Shown: positions 1-9,580 of the stretch, in pieces
Layout of the letters: each line of letters opens with the position of its first letter
How positions within the stretch are numbered: position 1 is the first letter of the stretch
DNA from: Eleusine coracana subsp. coracana
Lineage: Eukaryota; Streptophyta; Magnoliopsida; Poales; Poaceae
NCBI GenBank assembly: GCA_032690845.1
Contig: CM064422.1
Coordinates: 2,232,001 to 2,296,000 of the forward strand
Direction of reading: 5' to 3'
DNA length: 64,000 nt
Notes under the pieces: generated by a model
Database searches by the model: none
The model's input: the letters and a program-made list of their open reading frames with translations, nothing else
What the model was told of the DNA's origin: nothing
Position numbers and translations under genes: made by a program

Positions 1-852
1 TGGGAGAAGCTCTCTGCAATTAGAGCCAACTGTGCTATTGAACTTGCACTGGATGAATCCATTGCGGTTTTAAATCACAAGCGGAGGCTAAAAAGAAGCA
101 TTGAAAGAACAGAGGCAGCTTCCCGTGGACATGCTAACTATGTTAGAACCAAAACACCAAGGAGGGTACCATCATGGAGCTGCATCAGTAGAGAGAACTC
201 TTCAGAATCTCTCTCGGAAGATATTTTTGCAGCTGTTAATTCATCCACTCACCAGGGTGCTGTCCTTGTTGCACCAAATATTTCTCACCATAGTCGGCAT
301 AATTCGTATGATGGAAGTGAGAGTGAATCAGAGACCATTGACCTCAATTCTTGGACCAGGAGTGGTGGGCCTCTAATGAGGACATCGTCAGCTGACAAGT
401 TCGTCAATTTCATTCATAATCTTGAGATTGACACTGAGTTCAGTAGGACTACAGTAGAGGATGATACTACAGGCATTTTATCAGAATCAACCTTTCCTAA
501 CAATCCACACCTAAACAATAGTTCTGAGACCGAGGCATTCAATACCGGGAACAATAGAGCCAGTCAAGCTTCTACTCCTACAAGCATCGCTGTTTCTGAA
601 GGAGATTTGCTGCAACCTGAGAGGACTACTGACGGTATTCTACTGAACATTGTGAGAAGAGATGCCATGCTTTCTCAGCACAACGATATGACTGATCTGG
701 CCGAAAGCACTTCCGCAGAAGCGTGTGTGGAAACTTGTGACGCCATCTCAGGGTCAGATTGTGCCGAAGATGACAATGATGTAGCTGGCTCAAGCAACCC
801 CCCAGTTGATCGTGCTGATTTTGTAACTTCACAGCCATCTTCAGTAGATTAG
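1..852 (+). CDS. 3' end of an unrecognised gene (partial)
   Basis: An open frame runs from base 1 to a TAG at 850-852, about 283 residues; the 5' part lies outside the window. The first 40 residues are basic and could be helical (LALDESIAVLNHKRRLKR). The rest is Ser/Glu/Asp/Asn-rich, low in hydrophobics and probably disordered, with repeated acidic-serine stretches (for example YDGSESESETIDLN). I see no catalytic motif, membrane segment or zinc finger and do not recognise the family. It could be the regulatory tail of a larger signalling or trafficking protein, but that is inference. Base composition is like an ordinary dicot-type (low-GC) grass exon, unlike the GC-rich gene that follows on the other strand. 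The frame is uninterrupted, so the gene is probably functional. Confidence 0.75.
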   Translation, partial: WEKLSAIRANCAIELALDESIAVLNHKRRLKRSIERTEAASRGHANYVRTKTPRRVPSWSCISRENSSESLSEDIFAAVNSSTHQGAVLVAPNISHHSRHNSYDGSESESETIDLNSWTRSGGPLMRTSSADKFVNFIHNLEIDTEFSRTTVEDDTTGILSESTFPNNPHLNNSSETEAFNTGNNRASQASTPTSIAVSEGDLLQPERTTDGILLNIVRRDAMLSQHNDMTDLAESTSAEACVETCDAISGSDCAEDDNDVAGSSNPPVDRADFVTSQPSSVD

Positions 853-1419
853 ATTCAAGATTTTAGAAGGCTTATGGTAGTTTATTACAACACTGCTGTA
901 CAGGAAAACTGCAGTGGTCTGGTTCTGATAGAAGAGCACGGTAGAATATCTGAGATATGATCTCTCATACAGTGATGATATATATGTTAGCACTCGCATC
1001 TGTTGAGACATTTATTTGTTGTATTATAGCCTATACGAAACCATTGGCCATGTATTGTTTAGTTTGCACGTATGATATGAGCACTCATGATATGCCCAAC
1101 TGTTCAGAGTCAAGTTTTTATATTACTCTCATCAAGTTTTTGAAAATAATGCACACTGCTTGTTCGGGCATTGCTGGAAACACATTTGTCTTGAGCATGT
1201 TCATCGATCAAATACATGAATTCAGAATCGTTTTTATTTGGAACGCTGAATCATTGCTTCACTCCTTTGCACATGTACTGACAGGGAGTCTTGAATACCA
1301 CTGCATCAAGCTCATGCTACAACTCATCACAACTGTAATAACACAACAGCAGAGACGAATAGTGACTGTCCTTAATAAGCACTATATAAAAAGCATAACG
1401 CGGCTGATAAAACTTTGAG
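853..1419. other. Convergent 3' flanks
   Basis: AT-rich sequence between the stop codon of the partial gene on the + strand and the stop codon of the dehydrogenase on the - strand. It should hold both 3' UTRs. Open frames here are short and lack any coding character. No repeat was seen. Confidence 0.6.
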
Positions 1420-2555
1420 CTAGTCTTCGAACGCCCGCAGGTTGTTGTTGACAGAAGTGAAGCCGCCATCGACGACGAGGTTGAGCGCGCTGACGTACCT
1501 TGCCTCGTCGCTGGCCAAGTAGAGCACGGCCTCGGCGACGTCCCTGGGCATGGCGTCGACGCCCTTGAGGTTGGCCTCGCCGCCGACGAACGCCAGGAAC
1601 CCACTGAGCGCGTCGTCGGCGCGCTCCCCGTGGGGCAGGTGCGGCATGGACAGCGCCGTGGGCACCGCGTACGGCGACACGCAGTTGACGCGCACGCCGT
1701 GGCGGCCCAGCTCCGCCGCGACGCTCTTGGTGAGCCCCACCACGGCGTGCTTGGACGCCGTGTACCCGTGCGGGCCCATCCCGCCGATGACGCTGGCCAC
1801 GCTGGCCAGCGACACGATGGAGCCGCGCTTCGCAGGTACCATGTGGCGCGCCGCGTGCTTCATCCCGTGGAACACGCCGTGCACGTTCACGTCGAACACG
1901 CGGCGCACCTCCGCCGCGTCCACGTCGCGGATGTCGGTCACCTTGGCGCCTGTCACGCCGGCGTTGTTCACCATCACGTCCAGGCACCCGAACCGCTCCG
2001 CCGCGGAGTCCACGGCGCGGCGCACGTCGTCCTCCGACGTCACGTCGCAGTGCACGAACATGACGTCGTCGCTGCCGAGGGCGTCGCGCAGATGCTCGCC
2101 CGCGGCGTCGTCGACGTCAGCGATGCAGACCTTGGCGCCGTGCTCCTTGAACAGCCGCACGATGGATTCGCCGATGCCGGCGGCGCCGCCGGTCACCAGC
2201 GCCACCTTACCTTCCAACCTGTGTCATAACTCATAAGGAAGGAATACATACGCCATCAAATTGACAGAGCGCAGACTTCGATTTGGTACAACTCCTTCTT
2301 TTTCTTTTAAAAAAAATCGATCTAGCGTGAGGACACTGAGTGCTGCTATGTACTCCAACGATATCAGCAGAGTTTCCTGCCGCCGTTGAAACGAAATTTG
2401 GTTGCAAAAAATCGACAAAAGGGATGCTCCATTGACAGAGACCAAATCGACGGCGAAGTGGAAGGAGACCGTGAAGGCGACGCTCCACCACGAGAGATTG
2501 GGCGGAGCGGCAACCTTGCTCTTGCTCTTGGTGGCGTCCGCCCAGCGGAGCACAT
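1420..2555 (-). CDS. Short-chain dehydrogenase/reductase (SDR110C-like)
   Basis: NAD(P)-dependent oxidoreductase of the classical SDR fold. The main exon (1420-2218) encodes the whole domain of about 265 residues. Numbering from the Leu of LEGKVALVTGG: cofactor motif TGGAAGIG at 9-16, Asp35 after beta-2 (usually NAD-preferring), NNAG at 84-87, Asn111, Ser139, and catalytic Tyr152/Lys156 in YTASK. There is no ATG at the start of this exon. A good acceptor (acag|G) lies at 2219-2220. A short exon 1 at 2515-2555 (ATG at 2555, donor AAG|GT at 2515/2514) supplies 13 codons plus two bases that complete an Arg codon, giving 279 aa and a 296-bp intron. A tiny first exon before (R)LEGKVALVTGG is usual in the plant xanthoxin dehydrogenase / momilactone A synthase / secoisolariciresinol dehydrogenase group. 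The substrate cannot be told. The domain is very sure; exon 1 is a proposal. Confidence 0.88.
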
Positions 2556-3858
2556 CGTCGCCGGCGCCTTCCGCCGAATCAGGCGAAGGTGCTTCAGGGA
2601 TCGTAAGCAAGCCGGAACAGGGCGGTGGAAGCCCCCGGGGCCCCGCCATCGACGGCCGGGGGCGGCAGAAAGGGTCAACGGCGGGCCACCAAATTTTGCA
2701 GCAAACCCCCTAAAATAGATCGCGACTATTAATCGCGATCCAATTCAGGGGGCTTTATGTAAAATACTGGATCATGATTATTAACCGCGATCCAAATATT
2801 TACACATACCCCCCTGGTGGTATACATATTAGCACTAGCACCTTCTGTCCTCCTCTTCCTTCGGGTCAGCGCGCCGTCGCCGCCGCGGCGACATGGATTT
2901 GCCGGAGATCCACAAGCTCCTATGCAGGCGGCTATCTCACTCGCTCCTGCGCCTCTACACGCTTCTATTCTACTCCTCCCTCCCTTCTCCGCCTGGCCAC
3001 TGGAGATCGCGCAGGGTCCGTTACGATCGGCGCTAGCTCCGTCAATTTTCGACCAGCTGCCCAGCTCTATCCTTCATCCGGGAGCCCGTGCGCGCTTCCT
3101 TCTTCCGTCCCTCATCCTGGAGCCACCTGAGGTTTTAGCTAGCATGCAGCGCGCGCGGCTCTGGTGGTTCAATCCCGTAGTCCTAGCAAATCAGCAACAT
3201 CCTCCGATCGAGGCGATGCCATGATCCACAGTAAACAACTGACGCTTGAGGCAGCAGGGGAGTGGTTAAGGATCAACTTGGTACAGCAGAGAATAGCACA
3301 TTCAGGGGTCGGTCAGCTTCACTAAATCCTCAAACACGGGAAACAAATTGGCACAACAGGGGCCAGTTACAGCCAGTACGACAACAATCGGGTGACGCGG
3401 CAGCAGAGAAGCCATGGATGGAGCAGAGAGCACGTACCGCTTCGCGGAGGAGGAAGACGAAGACGAGGAGCCCGCGGCGGACGACATGGTCACCGGATCG
3501 AAGCGCCTCCGGCGTCGCCGCGTTTCAGTGCGTGTCGTCGTGGAGAGCGCGAGGGTAAAGACTAGTAAAAGAGAGAAGGGGAGGAGCAAAGCGACAATCT
3601 CAGCGGTGCTCGTGCATGTGGCACATGGGCCAGTCAAGTAGTACTAGGCCACGGACACCGGGTCGTTAGTTAGGCCAGGGGCGGCCGTCCATCACCGCAC
3701 CACCACTCGTGCAGTCGTGCGGGTGCGGCCCCCTTGATTCTCGACTGCGACGCGCCGGGTGGGGCGACGTTCGGTTCAACAATGCCGTGTGAGTGTGAAC
3801 TGTGAAGGAAGAGTGAACTGGCACGCCGCAGCTCTGGATATTTGGAAGGTATTAGTAA
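2556..3858. other. Gene-poor GC-rich interval with short palindromes
   Basis: Upstream region of the dehydrogenase, running to the Mutator-like element. At 2718-2740 is an 8-bp-arm palindrome (GATCGCGA, 7-base spacer, TCGCGATC), and a diverged second copy follows at 2770-2793. From 2850 to 3640 the DNA is GC-rich and gives several open frames on both strands, none with recognisable domains. One, at 2892, starts ATG GAT TTG and stays open for about 47 codons; I would not call it a gene. A motif at 3779-3825 recurs beyond the inserted element at about 9132-9184. Confidence 0.4.
3414..3641 (+). CDS. Possible orphan first exon or small ORF
   Basis: The ATG at 3414 opens a frame of 75 codons. It begins MDGAESTYRF, then an acidic run (EEEDEDEEP) and a basic run (KRLRRRR). 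A plausible donor AGG|GTAAAG sits at 3554/3555, after about 47 codons. This looks like the first exon of a nuclear protein, but I find no continuation before the transposon that starts at 3859. It may be a decayed or truncated gene, or a chance ORF in GC-rich DNA. I do not recognise the sequence. Confidence 0.2.
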   Translation: MDGAESTYRFAEEEDEDEEPAADDMVTGSKRLRRRRVSVRVVVESARVKTSKREKGRSKATISAVLVHVAHGPVK

Positions 3859-3990
3859 GGCTTAATGGTAAATCCCACCCTATAACTCGATTGCGGTTTG
3901 ATTTCCCTCCCAAAAGCCTATTTGTGGCAGTAAGCCCCCCACCCTAAGAGCAATCGGCTGAAACTCCCCCCATTCTACACGTGCTTTGAC
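3859..3990 (+). repeat. Left terminal inverted repeat of the MULE
   Basis: Starts directly after the 9-bp target copy and matches the reverse complement of about 8960-9088. Small indels separate the arms, chiefly in a C-rich stretch where the right arm has a long homopolymer. Confidence 0.85.
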
Positions 3991-4599
3991 AACTGGACCA
4001 AATTTACCATCATGGACGCACTTCTCATGCCAGGTCAGACAAGCCAAGCCGCACTCGAGTCACCTTGGTGGCCTGACTGCAGCAAAACTGCTCGCCAATT
4101 TTGGCGAAGGAGAAGGCGACGGTTGTGCGCATGCGAGAAGGAGCCGATCTCCTGCTGCGGGAAGGAAACGATCGTCAGCGATCATTATCCTTTCACACAT
4201 CCACGGACGTAAGACAGGCGAGTGGTCGTCTTGCCGTTTTTTGATCTCGTAAGTTCATTACCTCCTTGCCGGTTTAATTTATTAGATTAATGAAGGCTAT
4301 GACTATGGAAGAATCATTGTTTGCTGAAGATGGTTACGCCTTGCCGCAAGGTGATTGATTGGGAGCAGTGTCCTCATTAATTGGGCTAAATAATCCTTTG
4401 AATCTTTACTGGTTGCCTTATGGGGACGTAGGGTTCAGTTAGTACTAGTGAATTATATAAATTATGTGTTCATTAATAGATATGACAGGTACTGTTTGTT
4501 AAAACCCACTTCATTTTATTTGTTTACACAAGATTGGTTCGCTGCATCTAAAATGAATTGACTTTATGTGTATCTTACTTGTCACTGAACTGGTTGCAG

Positions 4600-7530
4600 A
4601 TGGATAAGAAATCAGTGATCTCGCTGAAGATATTCATCGGTGCTTTGTTTAGTGTTGATGGGACGATTGGAGGAGAATGCAAAACTATCCCAGATTTTGA
4701 CAAAGACTACTTTAGTTATTTTGAGCTGAGAGATCAGTTGAAGGACATTGGGCTCAAGATGATGACTGGTTGTATTATTTGAAGCCTGGATATCGTCCAC
4801 CCGTTGGTCTCAAAATCATTATAAATGATAAACAATGCAACGAACTATTGAATGACCATGATGATAAGGATAGTTGCACACTATATATTGTTCAAAGTCC
4901 TATACAACCAATGCTTGATTATGTGAGATTGCTATCACAAGATGATGTCATGATACACTTCGATAATAATGATTATGGAGGAATGAGTGTTGATGGTGCC
5001 AATGACGGAGAAAGGATACAATATGGTGCTACTGGAGGCATGACAGAAACTGCAAGTGATGGTCATGATAGTGCTGAGTCCTCGGATCTTGAGATTATTG
5101 TAGAACATGAGATTGAAAACAAGCTTGTGGATTCGGGTGGGTTTATATTTGAAGGTGATATCGGGGATGAAGAATTGTATTCTTTAAAAAAACAACCAAT
5201 TGTATCTGAAAATGGTGCTAACTATAATGTCAAGGGAAAAGCCAAGTCTACTACAAGGTCTGCTACAACCAAAATGAGCCAAGCAAAGCATAATATCCCA
5301 AGTGATCAAAGTTATCTACCCGATGAACCAGATGATGGCAACCACACTCCAGATGAGGCTTATGAATTTCCTATTTTTGTGCATAGGTCAAGGGGCCTTG
5401 AGGACAATTGGTTTAATGAGTCAACAATGGGACATCCTGTAGTGCATGAGGGTATGTTATTTGCTAATGTTGGTCAATTCAGGGAGGCATTAAAAAGTCT
5501 GATTATTAGAGAAGGAAGAAAAGTTCAAAGGAAAAAAAATAATCCAGAAAAGGTTTCTGCCAAGTGCATGGGCCTTGGATGTCCATGGTACATATATGGT
5601 AGAGTGATACCTGGTGAGAAGACATTTAAGTTGAGAAAGTATGTGAAAGAGCATAGTTGTGGAAGGTCCCATGATATTAAACAATTAGATGCCAAGTGGA
5701 TAGCAAAGGAATATATTGAAGATTTTAGAAGTGATACGGATTGGAAAGTGAAGCATTGGAAGGACTCTGTGCTTAGGGACACTAATATCGAAATTTCAAA
5801 GTACAAAGTTTATAGGGCTAAGAGGGAAGCGATGAAAATGGTGCTAGGTGACCACCTAGATCAGTTCAAGAGGATCCAAGACTATGCACATACTCTTATG
5901 CATGTCAATTCAGGAAGCAAAGTCATAGTTAAATGTGATGTTTCCATAGATCCAACTGTGAAGCCAGTGTTTGAGAGAATGTTTGTATCATTTAAGGCTC
6001 AAATTAATGGATTTATAGTTGGATGCAGACCTTTCCTAGGTGTTGATGGAACTCATGTTAAGCTTCCAACTGGAGCACAAATATTGGCAGCAACCGGAAG
6101 AGATGCTAATAATAACATGTATCCAATTGTATTTGCAAAAGCCAAATCTGAAAACCATGACTCATGGAAATGGTTTTTGGAGTGCTTAAAGGACTGCATT
6201 GGAGATGGTCATGAGCACGGTGATTGGGTTATCATGAGTGACAGGCAGAAGGGCCTTTTGTCTGCTGTTCCAAATGTGTTTCCTACAGCTGAGCATAGGT
6301 TTTGTCTTAAACATTTGCATGCAAACTTTGTGGTTGCTGGTTTCAGGGGGGATGAGTTGAAGAAATTGATGGAAGCTGCTGCTTATGCATATAGGCAATA
6401 TGATTTTGATGTGGCAATGGAGAAGTTAAAGAGTGTTAACTTAGAAGCATGGAAATGGTTGAAGAAAATCCCACCTCAGCATTGGAGTAGGCACAAGTTT
6501 TCTTCAAGGGGGAAAACAGACTTGGTGGTAAATAATATAAGTGAGACTTACAACTTATCCATATTGGAGGCTAGAGATGAGCCAGTGGTCACAATGCTAG
6601 AGCACATGAGATCTAAGGTGATGGAGAGTTTTGCAACTAAGGATGAAAATGGGCAAAGGGACACCTGGGTCATTGCACCAAATTACCAGAAAAGATTAGA
6701 ATTGGAGAAAGAGTTTGTAAGCTTATGCAGACCTACTTGTGCTGGAAGAGGGATATGGCAGGTCTCAATGGGTGAGTTCACTTTCACAGTTGATTTGAAT
6801 AGAAGGATTTGTGGGTGTAGGAAATGGGATGTAACTGATATACCATGTTGTCATGTTGTGTGTGCAATACAAAAAATTAATCATAAACCTGAAGACTATG
6901 TAGATGACTTTTTCAAGAAGGAAGCATATATGCTTAGCTATGTAGGACAAATCATACCTGTCCCTGATAATACACAATGGGTTCAGACTGAATACCCAGA
7001 TGTTGATCCTCCAAGATTTCGAGTGCAGCCAGGAAGGCCTAAGAAGAAAAGGAAAAAGGCTGCTGGTGAGTCTTCTAAGAAGAAATCAACAATTAGGTGC
7101 AGTCGTTGCAGCTGTTTAGGCCATAACAGCTCATATTGCAAGAACAGGGTCAGTTCTGAAAATCGGGTATGAAAAAAATTGCCAATCACCACATCCTTGA
7201 TATATCTCATTTTTGTCAATATAAAAACAAATTCTAACTTTATTTTGATTGCAGGGAGCAAGCAGTGGCAGTACTACCTCACAATAGCAAAAGAGGGGGC
7301 CAAAGCTGAAAAAGGTTAGTCAAGAAAGGGATGAACTTTTCTTCGCCTCTCAAACAGAAACAATAGGTTCAAGTACACCCGAAGCTCAGTTCTGTCCACA
7401 ACCTCCTGTAAGACCAGTTCTCATGAACAATTGGTATGGAATTGGCATGTTCCATGAGGTTAAAGGAGGGCCAACAATGAACAACATAGCAGCTTCAAGA
7501 GCTCGTTTTTTGGCCAATAGGAGGAAGTAG
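4600..7530 (+). pseudogene. MULE transposase (mudrA-type), disabled
   Basis: A DDE transposase that would cut and insert the element by its TIRs. The proposed start is ATG 4600, right after an acceptor (gttgcag). The first exon runs 4600-7166, intron 7167-7254, last exon 7255-7530. Recognisable parts in order: an N-terminal mudrA domain; a MuDR DNA-binding zinc region near residues CMGLGCPW and HSCGRSHD; the MULE catalytic core (FLGVDGTHVK, then ATGRDANNNMYPIVFAKA); a SWIM zinc finger (CGCRKWDVTDIPCCHVVCAI); a basic region; and a CCHC-like knuckle (CSRCSCLGHNSSYC). Two lesions are seen. One base is missing near 4757, where two frames meet at the end of the N-terminal domain, and a TAG lies at 7285-7287 in the last exon, whose frame otherwise stays open to TAG 7528-7530. 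The 800-residue core is intact, so decay is recent, or the frameshift is a sequencing error. Confidence 0.9.
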
Positions 7531-8959
7531 ATACATGTCTGAAATATCATTTTTCCTATTTTCTAGTAGATGACAGATTACATATTTCACATGGTTGGTC
7601 ATGATCTTAGGTCTTTTATTCATCTGCTCTTCACTTGTAATATATATCTTACCAATCTACACCACTTTAAAGATCTCAAGTTTGCAATTTGAAGGTGATC
7701 CTGCTCTTGACTTCTAACAAAAGAAATTTAAAGGCCAACAAATCTTATCTTTATTTGCATTTCGAATTTACACTTAAGAAATACATAAGACCGTCAGACC
7801 TACTTGTTCACAGAAACAACCAAAAGTCTAACACTCAGCCATTACATTTGCAAAAGGCACATTTGGTAACTTGAACTACCTACAACAAGTCAACCATCTA
7901 AACCTTCTACTATTGCACTGTGACACTAGGGGGCAACCCACAACAAGCGCAATCAATAATGACCTGTTCTGTTTTTCCTTTCTCTCCATCAGCTTAACCA
8001 GAACACCATGACTCCCAATAATTTTTTTCTGCAAAAAATGGGAAGAAAAGAATCAGAACAGAATTAAGTTTGCTCACAATAGAGTGGTAAGGTCTAAATG
8101 TCACTGGCATCAACTCCTTGAAATAGAAAAAAAATTAGAAATTCAAGTCACACACACTACTCCATGGTGATTAGATGAATGGTTTCTTGATTATAGAATT
8201 CAAAGTATTTTCTTACTCTATAATTATATATTATCTAATCAAAGTTACACATGGTCTGTGTAACTTATCAAATCGTGGTTGCAAATCTTCGCACCTGAAT
8301 GAATACAGTAGTTTAACTGAAAGTAAGTCTTGTAACTCAACATCGTTGTTGCTTTCGTTTTCTGACTTGTACACGACAAAAATCCCTAGTGTGATATCTG
8401 TATGCCTATAGTTGTGATCTCAACATTCTTTCTGGCATCGCTTGCACACAGTGAATGGTTTCCTAGAAAAATTAGCACAGTTACACAGGGCAATCCAGAT
8501 GAGCAGTCTTCAAAGAACAAACTCGGATCTCCCCATCTCAGACGTTGATCTGGAATCCTTGAAATAGAAAAGAATTGAAACTCCAACCTAAGCCCCTAAT
8601 CCCAATTCAATTGCACCACCGCATCAGTGCTATTGGATGAATCCTAACCCCCCAATCCAACACAAACAAACATGGCAACCAATTTTGAGAGCGCACCTGA
8701 GCGGGGGACTAATCCAACTTCTTCCTCTGACCATCAGCCCTGCTTACTCCAAGCGAAGGAGAAGGCTGCTCCTTCCCGTCACCAACCAGTCTGCGAATCG
8801 GAGAAGATGAGTGCCGCCGCCAAGTGCTGCGCTAGTGCGGCTCGGTTATGGGTCGGACTCGGACCTAGTGCCGCCGAACCATAGAGGACAAACTGCTGTC
8901 CGGTCCAACTCGGCTGACTGTACGTGCACCATGCATCCACGGTGGCTGATTTTGGCCAT

Positions 8960-9088
8960 TTGGCAAAGCACGTGCGGAAGGGCTGTTGGGGTGGGGGCCT
9001 TACTGCCACAAATGAGCTTTTGGGGGGGGGGGGGGGGGGTGTAAATCAAACCGCAATCAAGTTATGGGGTGGGATTTACAATTATCCC
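8960..9088 (-). repeat. Right terminal inverted repeat of the MULE
   Basis: Inverted partner of the left arm. It contains the G homopolymer at 9022-9039, which corresponds to a shorter C-rich run (CCCTCCC) in the left arm, so the homopolymer has expanded or is an assembly artefact. Confidence 0.85.
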
Positions 9089-9097
9089 TATTAGTAA

Positions 9098-9580
9098 TCC
9101 TGAGTTTCCACGTCGTACGGTACGGACGACAGCAATGCCGTGCTGTGACGTGAGTGAGTGAAGATTGAAGAGTGAACTGGCACGTGCGTTGAATTGTGTC
9201 GATGATGTAAACCTGGGCTGTGCAAAGGCCTGCCACTACAACAAGCCCATCCAGCTGAAACAAAAAGCCCATACAGGTCCATATCCCGTGCACCTCAGTC
9301 TCAAAAAAAAAGAAAAAAAAATCATCTTAATAGGCCCAGCCCACGTCATATCAAGGCCCGTTCAGACCCAAAGCAAACCCACGCTGCAAGTCTGCCACCC
9401 GTCTCTTCGACTCCAAGCCGAAGCAAAGGAATCGACGGGCGGCGCAACCTCCCATAAGAACGAGCCATCCCACCTTCCCGACCCCACCTGCTGACACGCC
9501 ACGCCGCACAGCCGCAAGCGCCCAAATCCCGCAAAACCCTAGCTCCAGCGTGCGGGGAGAGGAGGAGGAGGTCGCGCGCC
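9098..9580 (+). promoter_or_regulatory. MIRO upstream region
   Basis: 483 bp between the MULE target copy and the MIRO ATG; it should contain the MIRO promoter and 5' UTR. It becomes GC-rich from about 9420. No clear TATA box was found. The 9132-9184 segment resembles 3779-3825 on the far side of the MULE, so the transposon landed between two copies of a short direct repeat. Confidence 0.45.

Larger units (their letters stand above)
3859..9088 (+). mobile_element. Complete Mutator-like element (MULE), 5230 bp
   Basis: A TIR transposon of the Mutator superfamily. The ends are inverted repeats: the left arm reads GGCTTAATGGTAAATCCCAC and the reverse complement of the right arm reads GGGATAATTGTAAATCCCAC. 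Similarity continues for more than 100 bp through a block shared almost exactly (TTGCGGTTTGATTT, then TTTGTGGCAGTAAG). Both ends are flanked by the identical 9-bp sequence TATTAGTAA at 3850-3858 and 9089-9097, the 9-bp target duplication typical of Mutator. Inside is one mudrA-type transposase gene (4600-7530) on the + strand. No mudrB-like second gene was seen. 7531-8980 appears non-coding. The right TIR holds an 18-base G run (9022-9039). It sits about 0.5 kb upstream of the MIRO start codon. Confidence 0.95.

Noticed and set aside
1550..2236. Two long + strand frames across the dehydrogenase
   Set aside because: Antisense shadows of the GC-rich dehydrogenase exon, which has full SDR motifs on the - strand.
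3414..3641. Functional host gene
   Set aside because: Reported only as a low-confidence ORF: no second exon, family or conserved feature could be seen.
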